Of a stretch of DNA of 64,000 nucleotides, positions 56,453-64,000 are shown piece after piece (position 1 is the stretch's first letter; the number at the start of each line of letters is the position of its first letter). The DNA is from Eikenella exigua (GTDB lineage: Bacteria > Pseudomonadota > Gammaproteobacteria > Burkholderiales > Neisseriaceae). The notes beneath the pieces are model-generated. The model searched no databases, had not been told where the DNA came from, and saw nothing but the letters and a program-made list of their open reading frames with translations. The DNA is taken from NCBI RefSeq assembly GCF_008805035.1, contig NZ_CP038018.1, forward strand, positions 744,001-808,000, in the 5' to 3' direction. Position numbers and translations under genes: made by a program.

Positions 56453-58588
56453 TCAGCCGATGCGTTTGAATGGGGGCAGGCAGGCGAGGAGTTGTTTGCC
56501 GTAGCGGGCGGTAAGGATGCGGTTGTCGAGGATGGTGATGCGGCCGTAGTCGTGTTCGGTGCGGATGAGGCGGCCCACGGCTTGGGTAAGCTTGATGCCG
56601 GCTTCGGGCACGGTGATTTCCATAAAGGGGTTGCCGCCGCGCTGCTCTATCCAGCGGCTGCGGGTTTTTTCGATGGGATGGTCGGGCATGGTGAAGGGCA
56701 GTTTGGCGATGATGACGTGGGCGCAGTCGCTGCCGGGCAGGTCGAGGCCTTCGGCGAAGCTGTCGAGCCCGAACAGGATGCTGGCGCGGCCTTCGGCGAT
56801 GGCTTGGCGGTGGCGTTCGAGCAGGATGGCTTTGGGCAGGTCGCTTTGGATGAGCAATAGGGGCAGGTGGTTTTCAGGTAGCCTTAAGGCCACGTCTTGC
56901 ATCTGTTTGCGCGAAGAGAACAAAACGAGGGTGCCGACGGCTTCTTCGGGGCTGATGAGCTTGGGCAGCCATTCGGCGATTTCGGCGGTATGGGCGTCGG
57001 CCTGCTTGGGGCTGGCGGCCACGGGAGGGATGTAGAGCTCGCCTTGGGAAGGGAAGTTGAAGGGGCTTTCCAGCGCGAGGGTGGTGGTTTCAGGTAGCCA
57101 TTGCAGGCCGGTTTGTTTCAATAAATGGTCGAAGCTGCCGAGCGATTGCAGGGTGGCGGAGGTGAGGATAGCACCGGCGGCGCGGCGCCACAGGCCGGCG
57201 GCAAGCATGGCGGCGGCGCTCACGGGGGAGGCATGGAAGGAGTAGTCGGTTTTGTCGCTGTTGTGGCTGCACTCGATCCATTTGGCCAGCGGCGGGGCGT
57301 CGCCCACGGGCTCGGTGGCGAGCAAGTCCCACACGGCGCTGATTTGCTCGATGCGGGCGCGGAAAGTGCCGAATTCGCTGCTGAGGCGGTCGATTTGGGC
57401 GCTGTCGCTGTCTTTTTCGCGGCGGGCGGCGGAGAGGACGTCGTTGAGGGCGTTGGCGTGTTTGTAGAGGCTTTGCGCGGCGGCGGCGGTGTTGGACACG
57501 AGCAGGGCGAGCCCTTCGGGGATTTGGCCGTCTTGCCACAGCCATTGCGGATCGCGGCCGCTGTCGTTGTAGGCGAGCTCGGGGGTGTCGCCGAGGTGGA
57601 ACTGCCATTCGTAGAGACTGTCGAGCAGGGCGGCAGCGGCTTCGTCGGCCAAGTTGGCCAGCTCGGCTTTGTCTGTTACGGCGGCGATTTTGTCGGTGAT
57701 TTGCGGCAGTTTTTCCAGCGCCCACACGGCTTGGTTCAGCGAATGCTCGGCGGCAAACTGGTTGAGCGCTTTTTTGGGCAGGTGGTGCGCTTCGTCGATG
57801 CAGTAGAAGCTGTGTTCGGGCGCGGGCAGGATCACACCGCCGCCCATGCCGATGTCCACCATGAGCAAATCGTGGTTGCTCACTACTACATCCACGGTTT
57901 CGAGCGTATCGCGGGCAAGGTAGAAGGGGCATTCGGGGCGGTTGGGACAGGCGGCTTTGAGGCAGCCGTAGTTGTCGTTGTTTACCTTGAGCCAGAGGGT
58001 ATCGTCGATTTTCTCCGGCCAGGTGTCGCGGTCGCCGTTGAAGCGGCGTTCGGCGAAGGCGTCGGCCAGCTCGCGCAGGGTTTGGATTTCTTCGGGCTTG
58101 GGTTTGCTGTCCCACAGGATTTGCGGGGTGTCGAAGCCGGCCAGGCTTTGCTGCGCCTGGCTTTGGGTGAGCTGGTAGAGCTTGTAGGGGCAGAGATAGC
58201 GGCCGCGCCCTTTGGCCAGGGCAAAGGTGAGCTTGAGCCCGCTTTTTTCCACCAAGAACGGCAAATCGCGCCCCACCAGTTGCTCTTGCAGGGCCACGGT
58301 GGCGCTGGATACCACCAGCCGCTTGCCGCGCGTTTGCGCCATGATGCCGCCGGCTAAAAGATAGGCCAGGCTTTTGCCCACGCCGGTGGGCCCTTCAATC
58401 ACGGCAATGCTCTCGCCCTCACGCTTGGGCGGCTCTTCGCCGTCGGTTTTTTCCAGCGTGCGCGACAGGGTGTTGGCCACGGCTGCCAGCATTTCGCGCT
58501 GTGCTTTGCGCGGGCGGAAATGGGGCAGGTTTTCGCTGATGGCCTGGTAGTGGCGGCGGATGGCGTCTTTTTCTAAATCGGTGAGCAT
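56453..58588 (-). CDS. dinG: ATP-dependent DNA helicase DinG
   Basis: 711 residues. XPD-like 5'-3' helicase with an Fe-S cluster. Walker A is GPTGVGKSLAYLL (about 64-76); Walker B/DEAH is CIDEAHHLPKK. Cluster cysteines are visible in YLCPYKL and CLKAACPNRPECPFY. VQALGRLIRTEHD-like TQAVGRLIRTEHDYGRI is motif VI. I chose MLTDLEKDAIRRHY (ATG 58588). The gene carries in-frame DUS copies encoding RLPEN and WLPET. Confidence 0.94.
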   Translation of the reverse strand: MLTDLEKDAIRRHYQAISENLPHFRPRKAQREMLAAVANTLSRTLEKTDGEEPPKREGESIAVIEGPTGVGKSLAYLLAGGIMAQTRGKRLVVSSATVALQEQLVGRDLPFLVEKSGLKLTFALAKGRGRYLCPYKLYQLTQSQAQQSLAGFDTPQILWDSKPKPEEIQTLRELADAFAERRFNGDRDTWPEKIDDTLWLKVNNDNYGCLKAACPNRPECPFYLARDTLETVDVVVSNHDLLMVDIGMGGGVILPAPEHSFYCIDEAHHLPKKALNQFAAEHSLNQAVWALEKLPQITDKIAAVTDKAELANLADEAAAALLDSLYEWQFHLGDTPELAYNDSGRDPQWLWQDGQIPEGLALLVSNTAAAAQSLYKHANALNDVLSAARREKDSDSAQIDRLSSEFGTFRARIEQISAVWDLLATEPVGDAPPLAKWIECSHNSDKTDYSFHASPVSAAAMLAAGLWRRAAGAILTSATLQSLGSFDHLLKQTGLQWLPETTTLALESPFNFPSQGELYIPPVAASPKQADAHTAEIAEWLPKLISPEEAVGTLVLFSSRKQMQDVALRLPENHLPLLLIQSDLPKAILLERHRQAIAEGRASILFGLDSFAEGLDLPGSDCAHVIIAKLPFTMPDHPIEKTRSRWIEQRGGNPFMEITVPEAGIKLTQAVGRLIRTEHDYGRITILDNRILTARYGKQLLACLPPFKRIG

Positions 58589-58857
58589 GGCGGTGGTGGC
58601 TGGAAAGAGGCGGGTATTATAGAAGATTATGGGAGGGCTTGGGCGGGAGTGGAGGCTACCTGAAAAATATGGGACAGGGCAGAGAAGGCATAGGTGTTTC
58701 AAAATCAGAATAAGACAATGCCATATCCTTCATGGAGACGGCTATAAACTTTCAGGTAGCCTGTTGAGCGACAAAGGCTACCTGAAACCCGATGGCGTGC
58801 AGAATGAAAGGCAAGTACAATCCGCCGCATCAATAAATCAAACAGCTGGAGAGTGAA
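58589..58857. other. Intergenic with DUS hairpin
   Basis: Holds a DUS at 58653 and an inverted-DUS pair (about 58750-58788) ahead of the small plus-strand operon. No gene seen. Confidence 0.5.
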
Positions 58858-59064
58858 ATGTCTGAACTCTTGGAATTTTTCCGCACTGAAACCGTGGGTG
58901 CGGCGGCGGAAACGCTGGATTTTTGGCTCAACGAATGCAGTTTGGACGAAGCGCCTTCGGCAGAGGAAGTGGCGCAGTGGCAGGCGGTGCTGGATGAGCG
59001 CGGCGGGCGGTTTGTGCGGCTGGCGATGATGTGTGCCGACTGGCTTGAGGAGTACCGGGCGTGA
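58858..59064 (+). CDS. Hypothetical small acidic protein
   Basis: 68 residues, helical and acidic (ELLEFFRTETVGAAAETLDFWLNE, EVAQWQAVLDERGGRFVRLAMMCADWLEEY). No family recognised. GAGAG lies 6 nt before ATG 58858. Its TGA overlaps the start of the VanZ-like gene (GTGA), suggesting coupled translation. Confidence 0.65.
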   Translation: MSELLEFFRTETVGAAAETLDFWLNECSLDEAPSAEEVAQWQAVLDERGGRFVRLAMMCADWLEEYRA

Positions 59065-59444
59065 ACCGCTGGCTGTGGCTGAGCGTTTTGTGGTTTGCGG
59101 GCATGATGTATGCACTGCTGCTGCATCAGGGCAACAACGCGCCGCTGCCGTTTGCCCATTTCGATAAAGTGGTGCACGCGGCTTTGTTTTTCGGCCAGTT
59201 TTGGCTGCTGGCTAAAGTGTTTTTGCGGCGGCGGCGGCCTGTGTCGTGGAAAGCTTTGCTGCTGGCGGCACTGGTATTGGCTGCGGGCAGCGAGTGGGCG
59301 CAAGGCGCGCTCACGGCATCGCGGCAGGCCGATTGGCGTGATGCGGCGGCAGACATGGCCGGTACGGCGGCAGCGCTGTATTTTGCCGCGCAGGTGCAGG
59401 CGGCGCGCGCCGGGAAGCGGGCGGGCTTGGGCGAAAAGTGTTGA
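59061..59444 (+). CDS. VanZ-like family membrane protein
   Basis: 127 residues with three to four hydrophobic helices. VanZ-like pattern: a first helix, HFDKVVHAALFFGQFWLL, then GSEWAQGALTASRQADWRDAAADMAGTAAAL. Function unknown beyond the link of VanZ to glycopeptide tolerance in Gram-positives. It uses a GTG start at 59061 overlapping the previous gene's TGA. Confidence 0.82.
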   Translation: MNRWLWLSVLWFAGMMYALLLHQGNNAPLPFAHFDKVVHAALFFGQFWLLAKVFLRRRRPVSWKALLLAALVLAAGSEWAQGALTASRQADWRDAAADMAGTAAALYFAAQVQAARAGKRAGLGEKC

Positions 59445-59452
59445 GATGATGC

Positions 59453-59481
59453 TTGCTAAACGCCGCTCCCGGGCTTATAAT
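59453..59481 (+). promoter_or_regulatory. Promoter of tRNA-Pro
   Basis: TTGCTA (59453-59458), 17-bp spacer, TATAAT (59476-59481), 11 bp before the tRNA. A textbook sigma-70 promoter. Confidence 0.85.
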
Positions 59482-59492
59482 GCACCTTCTTT

Positions 59493-59569
<77 letters not shown>

Positions 59570-59576
59570 GCTTTTC

Positions 59577-59610
59577 AAAAAGACTTGGTGCTGCCAAGTC
59601 TTTTTGTTTT
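59577..59610 (+). terminator. Intrinsic terminator behind tRNA-Pro
   Basis: AAAAAGACTTGG and CCAAGTCTTTTT form a 12-bp stem with a 5-nt loop and T run. Not DUS-based. Confidence 0.9.
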
Positions 59611-59720
59611 GGTGCGGCACAAACGCTGCGCCGTTCTCGGTCTTAAAGGCTACCTGAAACTTAGGTTTCGGCCAGGCTGAATATTTCCCGTTACATCCAG
59701 TTATTGCAAAGAAATCCGTT

Positions 59721-61022
59721 ATGACCGCCTCTCTTATCCAAGATCTGCAAGCGCGCGGCCTGATCGCGCAAACCACCGACATCGAAGCTTTGAGCACTTT
59801 GTTGAACGAACAGAAAATCGCCCTCTACTGCGGTTTCGACCCGACCGCCGACAGCCTGCATATCGGCCACTTGTTGCCGGTATTGGCCTTGCGCCGTTTC
59901 CAACAGGCGGGGCATACGCCGATTGCTTTGGTGGGCGGCGCGACCGGTATGATTGGCGACCCCAGTTTCAAAGCGGTGGAACGCAGCTTGAATTCCGCCG
60001 AAACCGTTGCCGGCTGGGTAGAAAGCATCCGCAACCAGCTGAAACCGTTTTTGAGCTTTGAAGGTGAAAACGCCGCCATTATGGCGAACAACGCCGATTG
60101 GTTCGGCAGCATGAACTGCCTCGACTTCCTGCGTGACATCGGTAAGCATTTTTCTGTGAACGCCATGCTGAACAAGGAATCTGTCAAACAGCGTATCGAC
60201 CGCGACGACGTGGGCATTTCCTTCACCGAATTCGCCTACACGCTGCTGCAAAGCTATGACTTTGCCGAGCTGAACAAACGCCACGGTGCAACGCTGCAGA
60301 TCGGCGGTTCCGACCAATGGGGCAACATTACCAACGGCATCGACCTGACCCGCCGTTTGAACCAAAAACAAGTATTCGGCCTAACCCTGCCGCTGGTAAC
60401 CAAATCCGACGGCACCAAATTCGGTAAAACCGAAGGCGGCGCGGTATGGCTGAACGCGAAGAAAACCTCGCCTTATCAGTTCTATCAATTCTGGCTGAAG
60501 GTGGCCGATGCTGATGTATATAAATTCCTGAAATACTTCACCTTCCTGTCTATCGAGGAAATCGCCGCCATCGAAGCGAAAGACCAAGCCAGCGGCACCA
60601 AGCCCGAAGCGCAACGTATCCTCGCCGAAGAAATGACCCGCCTGATTCACGGCGAAACTGCCCTGCAAGCTACACAGCGTATTTCCGAAAGCCTGTTTGC
60701 CGAAGACCAAAGCAGCCTGACCGAAAGCGACTTCGAACAGCTTGCCCTCGACGGTCTACCCGCGTTTGAAGTTTCAGGTAGCCTCAATGTGGTGGAAGCC
60801 TTGGTGAAAACCGGTTTGGCTTCGTCCAATAAAGAAGCGCGCGGTTTTGTGAACAGCAAAGCGGTATTGCTCAACGGCCAAGCTGCCGAATTGAACAACC
60901 CGGACCACGCCGCCGAACGCCCAGACGATGCCTACCTGCTGGCCGATGCGCACAAACGCTTCGGCAAATACACTATCCTCCGCCGCGGCAAACGCAACCA
61001 CGCGCTCTTGGTGTGGCAATGA
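59721..61022 (+). CDS. tyrS: Tyrosyl-tRNA synthetase
   Basis: 433 residues. Class I synthetase: [18 protein letters not shown] carries the HIGH motif, [15 protein letters not shown] binds tyrosine and [12 protein letters not shown] is the KMSKS loop. The C-terminal S4 domain (about 360-433: [31 protein letters not shown]) binds tRNA. A DUS inside (about 60772) encodes SGSL. It starts at ATG 59721. Confidence 0.97.
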   Translation: MTASLIQDLQARGLIAQTTDIEALSTLLNEQKIALYCGFDPTADSLHIGHLLPVLALRRFQQAGHTPIALVGGATGMIGDPSFKAVERSLNSAETVAGWVESIRNQLKPFLSFEGENAAIMANNADWFGSMNCLDFLRDIGKHFSVNAMLNKESVKQRIDRDDVGISFTEFAYTLLQSYDFAELNKRHGATLQIGGSDQWGNITNGIDLTRRLNQKQVFGLTLPLVTKSDGTKFGKTEGGAVWLNAKKTSPYQFYQFWLKVADADVYKFLKYFTFLSIEEIAAIEAKDQASGTKPEAQRILAEEMTRLIHGETALQATQRISESLFAEDQSSLTESDFEQLALDGLPAFEVSGSLNVVEALVKTGLASSNKEARGFVNSKAVLLNGQAAELNNPDHAAERPDDAYLLADAHKRFGKYTILRRGKRNHALLVWQ

Positions 61023-61037
61023 TTTGAATGAGAACTA

Positions 61038-61085
61038 AAGGCTGCCTGAAAACCAAGCCGCTCCGGCCGGATTTTCAGGTAGCCT
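61038..61085 (+). terminator. Terminator behind tyrS
   Basis: AAGGCTGCCTGAAAA (a DUS variant) and TTTTCAGGTAGCCTT, with the G/C-rich inner stem CCGCTCCGGCCGG in the loop. A T-rich tail follows. Confidence 0.65.
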
Positions 61086-61227
61086 TATTTTTAGGTTTAT
61101 ACTTTGAAAACGCAGCTTATTTTCCTAGGATAAAGGCTACCTGAAACCGGTTTTCCGGCTGGTGTTCAGGTTGTCGGCAAGGTTGTTTTCATCGTATGAT
61201 TCTGCCTCTGGCCAGCCGGCAGACAGT

Positions 61228-61272
61228 AGATTTTGCAGAACAGGCAGGCCATCAGCCTGTTCTGCAAAATCT
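61228..61272 (+). promoter_or_regulatory. Large palindrome in the rng leader
   Basis: 18-bp perfect inverted repeat, AGATTTTGCAGAACAGGC and GCCTGTTCTGCAAAATCT, with a 9-nt loop, 23 bp upstream of the chosen rng start. It is not DUS- or Correia-based. Candidates are an autoregulatory RNA hairpin (RNase E and G family messages are often self-controlled) or a protein operator. Confidence 0.8.
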
Positions 61273-61294
61273 AATTGAAATCAGAAAGCTGAAC

Positions 61295-62794
61295 ATGCTA
61301 CAGGCAATCAACCCAATCCGGCTGGCCGATAATTCAGGCCGCCCGCCGGAAACCATTTTGGTGAACGTAACGCCGCAGGAAACCCGCGTAGCGCTGTTGG
61401 AAGAAAACAAAGTGTGCGAGCTGCACATCGACCGCAACAGCGGCCATGGGCTGGTGGGCAATATTTATTTGGGCGTGGTCAAACGCGTGCTGCCCGGCAT
61501 GCAGAGCGCCTTTATCGACATCGGCTTGGAGCGCGCCGCCTTTTTGCACATTGTGGACGTGCTTGAACAGCGGCAGAAGCCGGGGGAAACCCAGCGCATC
61601 GAGCATATGCTGTTTGAAGGGCAAACCATCTTGGTGCAGGTGATTAAAGACCCGATTAACAGCAAAGGCGCGCGCCTTTCCACCCAAATCTCCCTGGCCG
61701 GCCGCTTTCTCGTGTATCTGCCGCAAGACGACCACATCGGCATTTCCCAGCGCATTGAAGACGAAGAAGAGCGCAACGAATTGCGTGCCCGCCTCAAAGC
61801 CTTGCTGCCCGAAAACGCCGGCGGCTACATCATCCGCACCAGCGCCGAAAACGCCCGCGACGAAGAATTGCAGGCTGACATCGATTACCTGTCCAAGTTG
61901 TGGCAAGACATCCTCGCCCGCTCCAAAACCAGCCCGGCCGAAACCATGCTGTATCAGGATTTGCCCCTGAGCCTGCGCGTGCTGCGCGATATGTTCAACG
62001 GCAACACCCAGAAAATCTTCGTCGATTCCGCCAATAATTACCGCCTGATGCAGGAATTTGCCCGGCAATACGTGCAGGGCGCGGTGGAACGTATCCAACA
62101 CTATCAGGGCGAAAAACCCTTGTTCGAGCTCCATCATGTGGAGCAGGAAATCAACCAGTCGCTCAAGCCGCGTGTGGATTTAAACTTCGGCGGCTACCTG
62201 ATTATCGAGAGCACCGAAGCCATGACCACCATCGACGTGAACACCGGCGGCTTCGTGGGCGCACGCAATTTCGACGAAACCATCTTCAAAACCAACCTCG
62301 ATGCCTGCCACGCCATCGCCCGCGAGCTGCGCCTGCGCAACCTCGGCGGCATGATTATTGTGGATTTCATCGATATGGTGAGCGAAGAGCACCGCCAGGC
62401 CGTATTGGGCGAGATGGCCAAAGCCCTGCGCTTCGACCGCACCCGCGTTACCCTCAACGGCTTCACCAGCCTGGGGCTGGTGGAGCTCACCCGCAAACGT
62501 TCGCGCGAAAACCTCAACCACATCCTGTGCGAACCCTGCCCCACCTGCCAGGGCAGGGGCTACCTGAAAACCCCGCAAACCGTGTGCTACGAAATCCAAC
62601 GCGAAATCGTGCGCGAATCCCGCCGCTTCGATGCTCGCGAATTCCGCATCCTCGCCGCACCGGCCGTTATCGATTTGTTTTTGGATGAAGAATCGCAATC
62701 GCTTGCGCTGCTGATCGACTTCATCGGCAAACCCATTTCCCTGATGGTGGAAAACAGCTACATGCAGGAGCAGTTTGATATTGTGCTGTTGTGA
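61295..62794 (+). CDS. rng: Ribonuclease G
   Basis: 499 residues. Endoribonuclease of the RNase E/G family, needed for 16S rRNA 5' maturation and mRNA turnover. Blocks are ETILVNVTPQETRVALLEENKVCELHIDR, the S1 domain GNIYLGVVKRVLPGMQSAFIDIGLERAAFLHI, STEAMTTIDVNTGGFVG with the catalytic Asp, IIVDFIDM and the zinc-link CEPCPTCQGRG. Length fits RNase G, not the longer RNase E. I prefer ATG 61295 (MLQAINPIRL); the frame is open to 61196 but that stretch is the leader palindrome. A DUS encodes GYLKTP (62561). Confidence 0.93.
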   Translation: MLQAINPIRLADNSGRPPETILVNVTPQETRVALLEENKVCELHIDRNSGHGLVGNIYLGVVKRVLPGMQSAFIDIGLERAAFLHIVDVLEQRQKPGETQRIEHMLFEGQTILVQVIKDPINSKGARLSTQISLAGRFLVYLPQDDHIGISQRIEDEEERNELRARLKALLPENAGGYIIRTSAENARDEELQADIDYLSKLWQDILARSKTSPAETMLYQDLPLSLRVLRDMFNGNTQKIFVDSANNYRLMQEFARQYVQGAVERIQHYQGEKPLFELHHVEQEINQSLKPRVDLNFGGYLIIESTEAMTTIDVNTGGFVGARNFDETIFKTNLDACHAIARELRLRNLGGMIIVDFIDMVSEEHRQAVLGEMAKALRFDRTRVTLNGFTSLGLVELTRKRSRENLNHILCEPCPTCQGRGYLKTPQTVCYEIQREIVRESRRFDAREFRILAAPAVIDLFLDEESQSLALLIDFIGKPISLMVENSYMQEQFDIVLL

Positions 62795-62809
62795 TGGGGT
62801 TGGATAAGA

Positions 62810-62876
62810 AAAAAGCTAGCTGAAAACACAGCACGGCAAGTTGCTGCTAACTAAAATTTTTTAGCTAGCTTTTTGG
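62810..62876 (+). terminator. Terminator behind rng, variant-DUS arms
   Basis: AAAAAGCTAGCTGAAAA and TTTTTTAGCTAGCTTTTT flank about 34 nt. The arms use AGCTAGCTGAA, a changed form of the DUS; the AGCTAGCT part is itself palindromic. Confidence 0.6.
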
Positions 62877-62916
62877 TTATGGGAAGGATTTACACGGTTT
62901 GGCGATACAGCAAGAG

Positions 62917-62952
62917 AAAAGGCTACCTGAAGCTGTTTTCAGATAGCCTTTT
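62917..62952 (-). terminator. DUS hairpin behind mscL
   Basis: AAAAGGCTACCTGAA and TTCAGATAGCCTTTT with a 6-nt loop. The right arm carries one mismatch. Confidence 0.75.
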
Positions 62953-62966
62953 GTGCTGTGCGGCGA

Positions 62967-63398
62967 TTATTTCTTCAGCGAATCACGGATTTCGCGCAAC
63001 AGCAAGATTTCTTCGGATGGTTCGGCAGGAGCTTCTTCCGGAGCGGTTTTTTGCAGTTTGCTGATACTTTTGATCACGGCGAAGATAGCGGTGGCGATAA
63101 TTAGGAAGCTGATCACGGTGTTGATAAACAGGCCGATATTCAGGGTAACCGCGCCGGCGGCTTGGGCGGCGGCCAGGGTGGCGTAACCGTTGGCAGGGGC
63201 ATCTGCACCTGCTTTCAGGGTGATGAACAGGTTGGAGAAGTCCACGCCGCCCAAAATCAGGCCGATAGGGGGCATGATCACGTCGTCCACCAATGATTTG
63301 ACGATGCCGGAGAAGGCGGTGCCGACTACCATACCGACGGCGAGGTCAATCACGTTACCGCGCATGATGAAGGCTTTGAATTCGTCACGTAATGCCAT
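62967..63398 (-). CDS. mscL: Large-conductance mechanosensitive channel
   Basis: 143 residues. Homopentameric safety valve of the inner membrane. [49 protein letters not shown] is the conserved first helix and loop; [22 protein letters not shown] is the second helix. A coiled-coil C-terminus follows ([17 protein letters not shown]). It starts at ATG 63398 with AGGAAAC upstream. Confidence 0.97.
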   Translation of the reverse strand: MALRDEFKAFIMRGNVIDLAVGMVVGTAFSGIVKSLVDDVIMPPIGLILGGVDFSNLFITLKAGADAPANGYATLAAAQAAGAVTLNIGLFINTVISFLIIATAIFAVIKSISKLQKTAPEEAPAEPSEEILLLREIRDSLKK

Positions 63399-63514
63399 GT
63401 GAGTTTCCTTGAATGGTTAAGAACGGCGGCATGATAATGGTTTTAGCCGTCGCCGTCTTGTAGGTTACGGATAAATTTTGTTAATTGTGGCTGAATGGCG
63501 AGGAAAGCAGCAAA

Positions 63515-63826
63515 TTATTCGATTTCCCCGCTGTTGGCAGGCAGGATATGGCGGCAGAAACGCCAGTCGGCAACGGCTTGGTCGTCGATATAGGCTTGCG
63601 GTTTGGGCAGGAAGGCTTGAAAACAGTGGGCTATCCCCAGCTCTTCGGCACTGGCGCGGGTGTAGTCGGCACCGCCGCTGCTCCACAAGTAGAGCAGGTG
63701 GCCGGCATCGTGCAGGCGGCGGATGTGGGCGATTACGGCGGCCATGGGGATGCGCGTTTGGCCAACGCTACGGACGAGGGTGTCGTCAACATCTACGAAT
63801 ATGGTTTTGGGGCGGGGCGTATTCAT
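63515..63826 (-). CDS. Small HAD-type hydrolase
   Basis: 103 residues. HAD motif I is FVDVDDTLVRS (about 9-19), motif II WSSGGADYTRASAEELG, and motif III/IV region KPQAYIDDQAV. The cap domain is minimal, so it could act on small or protein-bound phosphates; the substrate is unknown. I chose MNTPRPKTIF (ATG 63826) over the frame start at 63862. Confidence 0.82.
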   Translation of the reverse strand: MNTPRPKTIFVDVDDTLVRSVGQTRIPMAAVIAHIRRLHDAGHLLYLWSSGGADYTRASAEELGIAHCFQAFLPKPQAYIDDQAVADWRFCRHILPANSGEIE

Positions 63827-64000
63827 GTGAGGGCTACCTGAAAAAAGATAGGGCTGAAGCACTTCATTTCATACGGCCATATTGCTGCCGAGTATGGTTA
63901 AAGAGGGCTTCAGCCTGATTTACAAAGGTTACCTGAAGGCAAGGCTAAGCGAAAACCCAGGCTGTTGCCTGTGCCGACTTATTCCGGGTGCATCAGCGCT
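63827..64000. other. Window end, no gene seen
   Basis: Contains two DUS copies (near 63832 and 63928) and no supported ORF. A gene may begin or end beyond the window. Confidence 0.4.

Noticed and set aside
57125..58357. 410-residue plus-strand ORF under dinG
   Set aside because: dinG on the other strand has all helicase motifs; this frame is low-complexity Gly/Ala/Val.

Overview
The window looks like the chromosome of an Eikenella species (Neisseriaceae, Betaproteobacteria). The main evidence is the 12-mer AGGCTACCTGAA and its complement, which recur dozens of times, mostly between genes and often as inverted pairs behind stop codons. This is the Eikenella dialect of the Neisseriaceae DNA uptake sequence (AG-eikDUS). 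Gene content agrees: neisserial-type AlaS, LldP/Lut, SIMPL-domain and Mip-like FKBP proteins, Correia-type small mobile repeats and an IS1016-type remnant. Species assignment is inference; no 16S rRNA gene is present.

Layout. 1-8 kb is a decaying zone: a broken pabB-pabC fusion gene carrying a Correia element, a broken ilvE, then a zinc peptidase, a SIMPL protein and hslR, then broken GNAT and YqiJ-type genes and small membrane proteins. 8-11.8 kb holds a B3/B4-domain protein, scpA, two overlapping hotdog thioesterases and a formate/nitrite-type channel. 11.8-13.4 kb contains remnants of a GyrI-like gene and of ubiU. alaS (13.5-16.1 kb) is followed by a compact cassette: a 29-copy GGCAC repeat inside a small leader ORF, an EcoRI-family adenine methyltransferase and a DUF262-HNH protein. 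This is a candidate repeat-tuned restriction-modification or defence unit. 18.7-22.5 kb is a collapsed L-lactate locus (lldP frameshifted; lutB and lutA in ruins). 23-32.6 kb is mostly housekeeping: slt, trkH, nusB-ribH, folA-lpxK-Trm112-kdsB, DUF1287, rluF. 32.7-46 kb: glnA, tehA, broken ansA, a Mip-like FKBP, nagZ, a DUF2185 protein, a GT90 glycosyltransferase, two cyclophilins, a YbiT-type ABC-F ATPase, arfA with its mRNA hairpin, rlmJ. 46-64 kb: a Sel1-repeat protein, erpA, glyA, an IS1016 remnant, cutA, ilvA, dacA, dinG, tRNA-Pro(CGG), tyrS, rng with a large leader palindrome, mscL and a small HAD protein.

Two themes run through the window. First, short repeats shape genes: DUS copies supply terminators, stop codons (kdsB, lpxK, a membrane protein) and possibly a substitution in a conserved KdsB motif; one Correia-like element sits in frame inside pabBC and another provides the nusB stop codon. 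Second, many genes are broken: pabBC, ilvE, yqiJ, GNAT, lldP, lutA, lutB, ubiU, a GyrI-like gene, ansA and a membrane protein. Some carry several independent lesions and are clearly dead. Others (lldP, ansA) differ from intact by one base in a C/G run and could be sequencing errors. Foreign DUS dialects (AGGCCGTCTGAA, AGGTCGTCTGAA) in pabBC, alaS and near the GyrI remnant point to import from Neisseria relatives.
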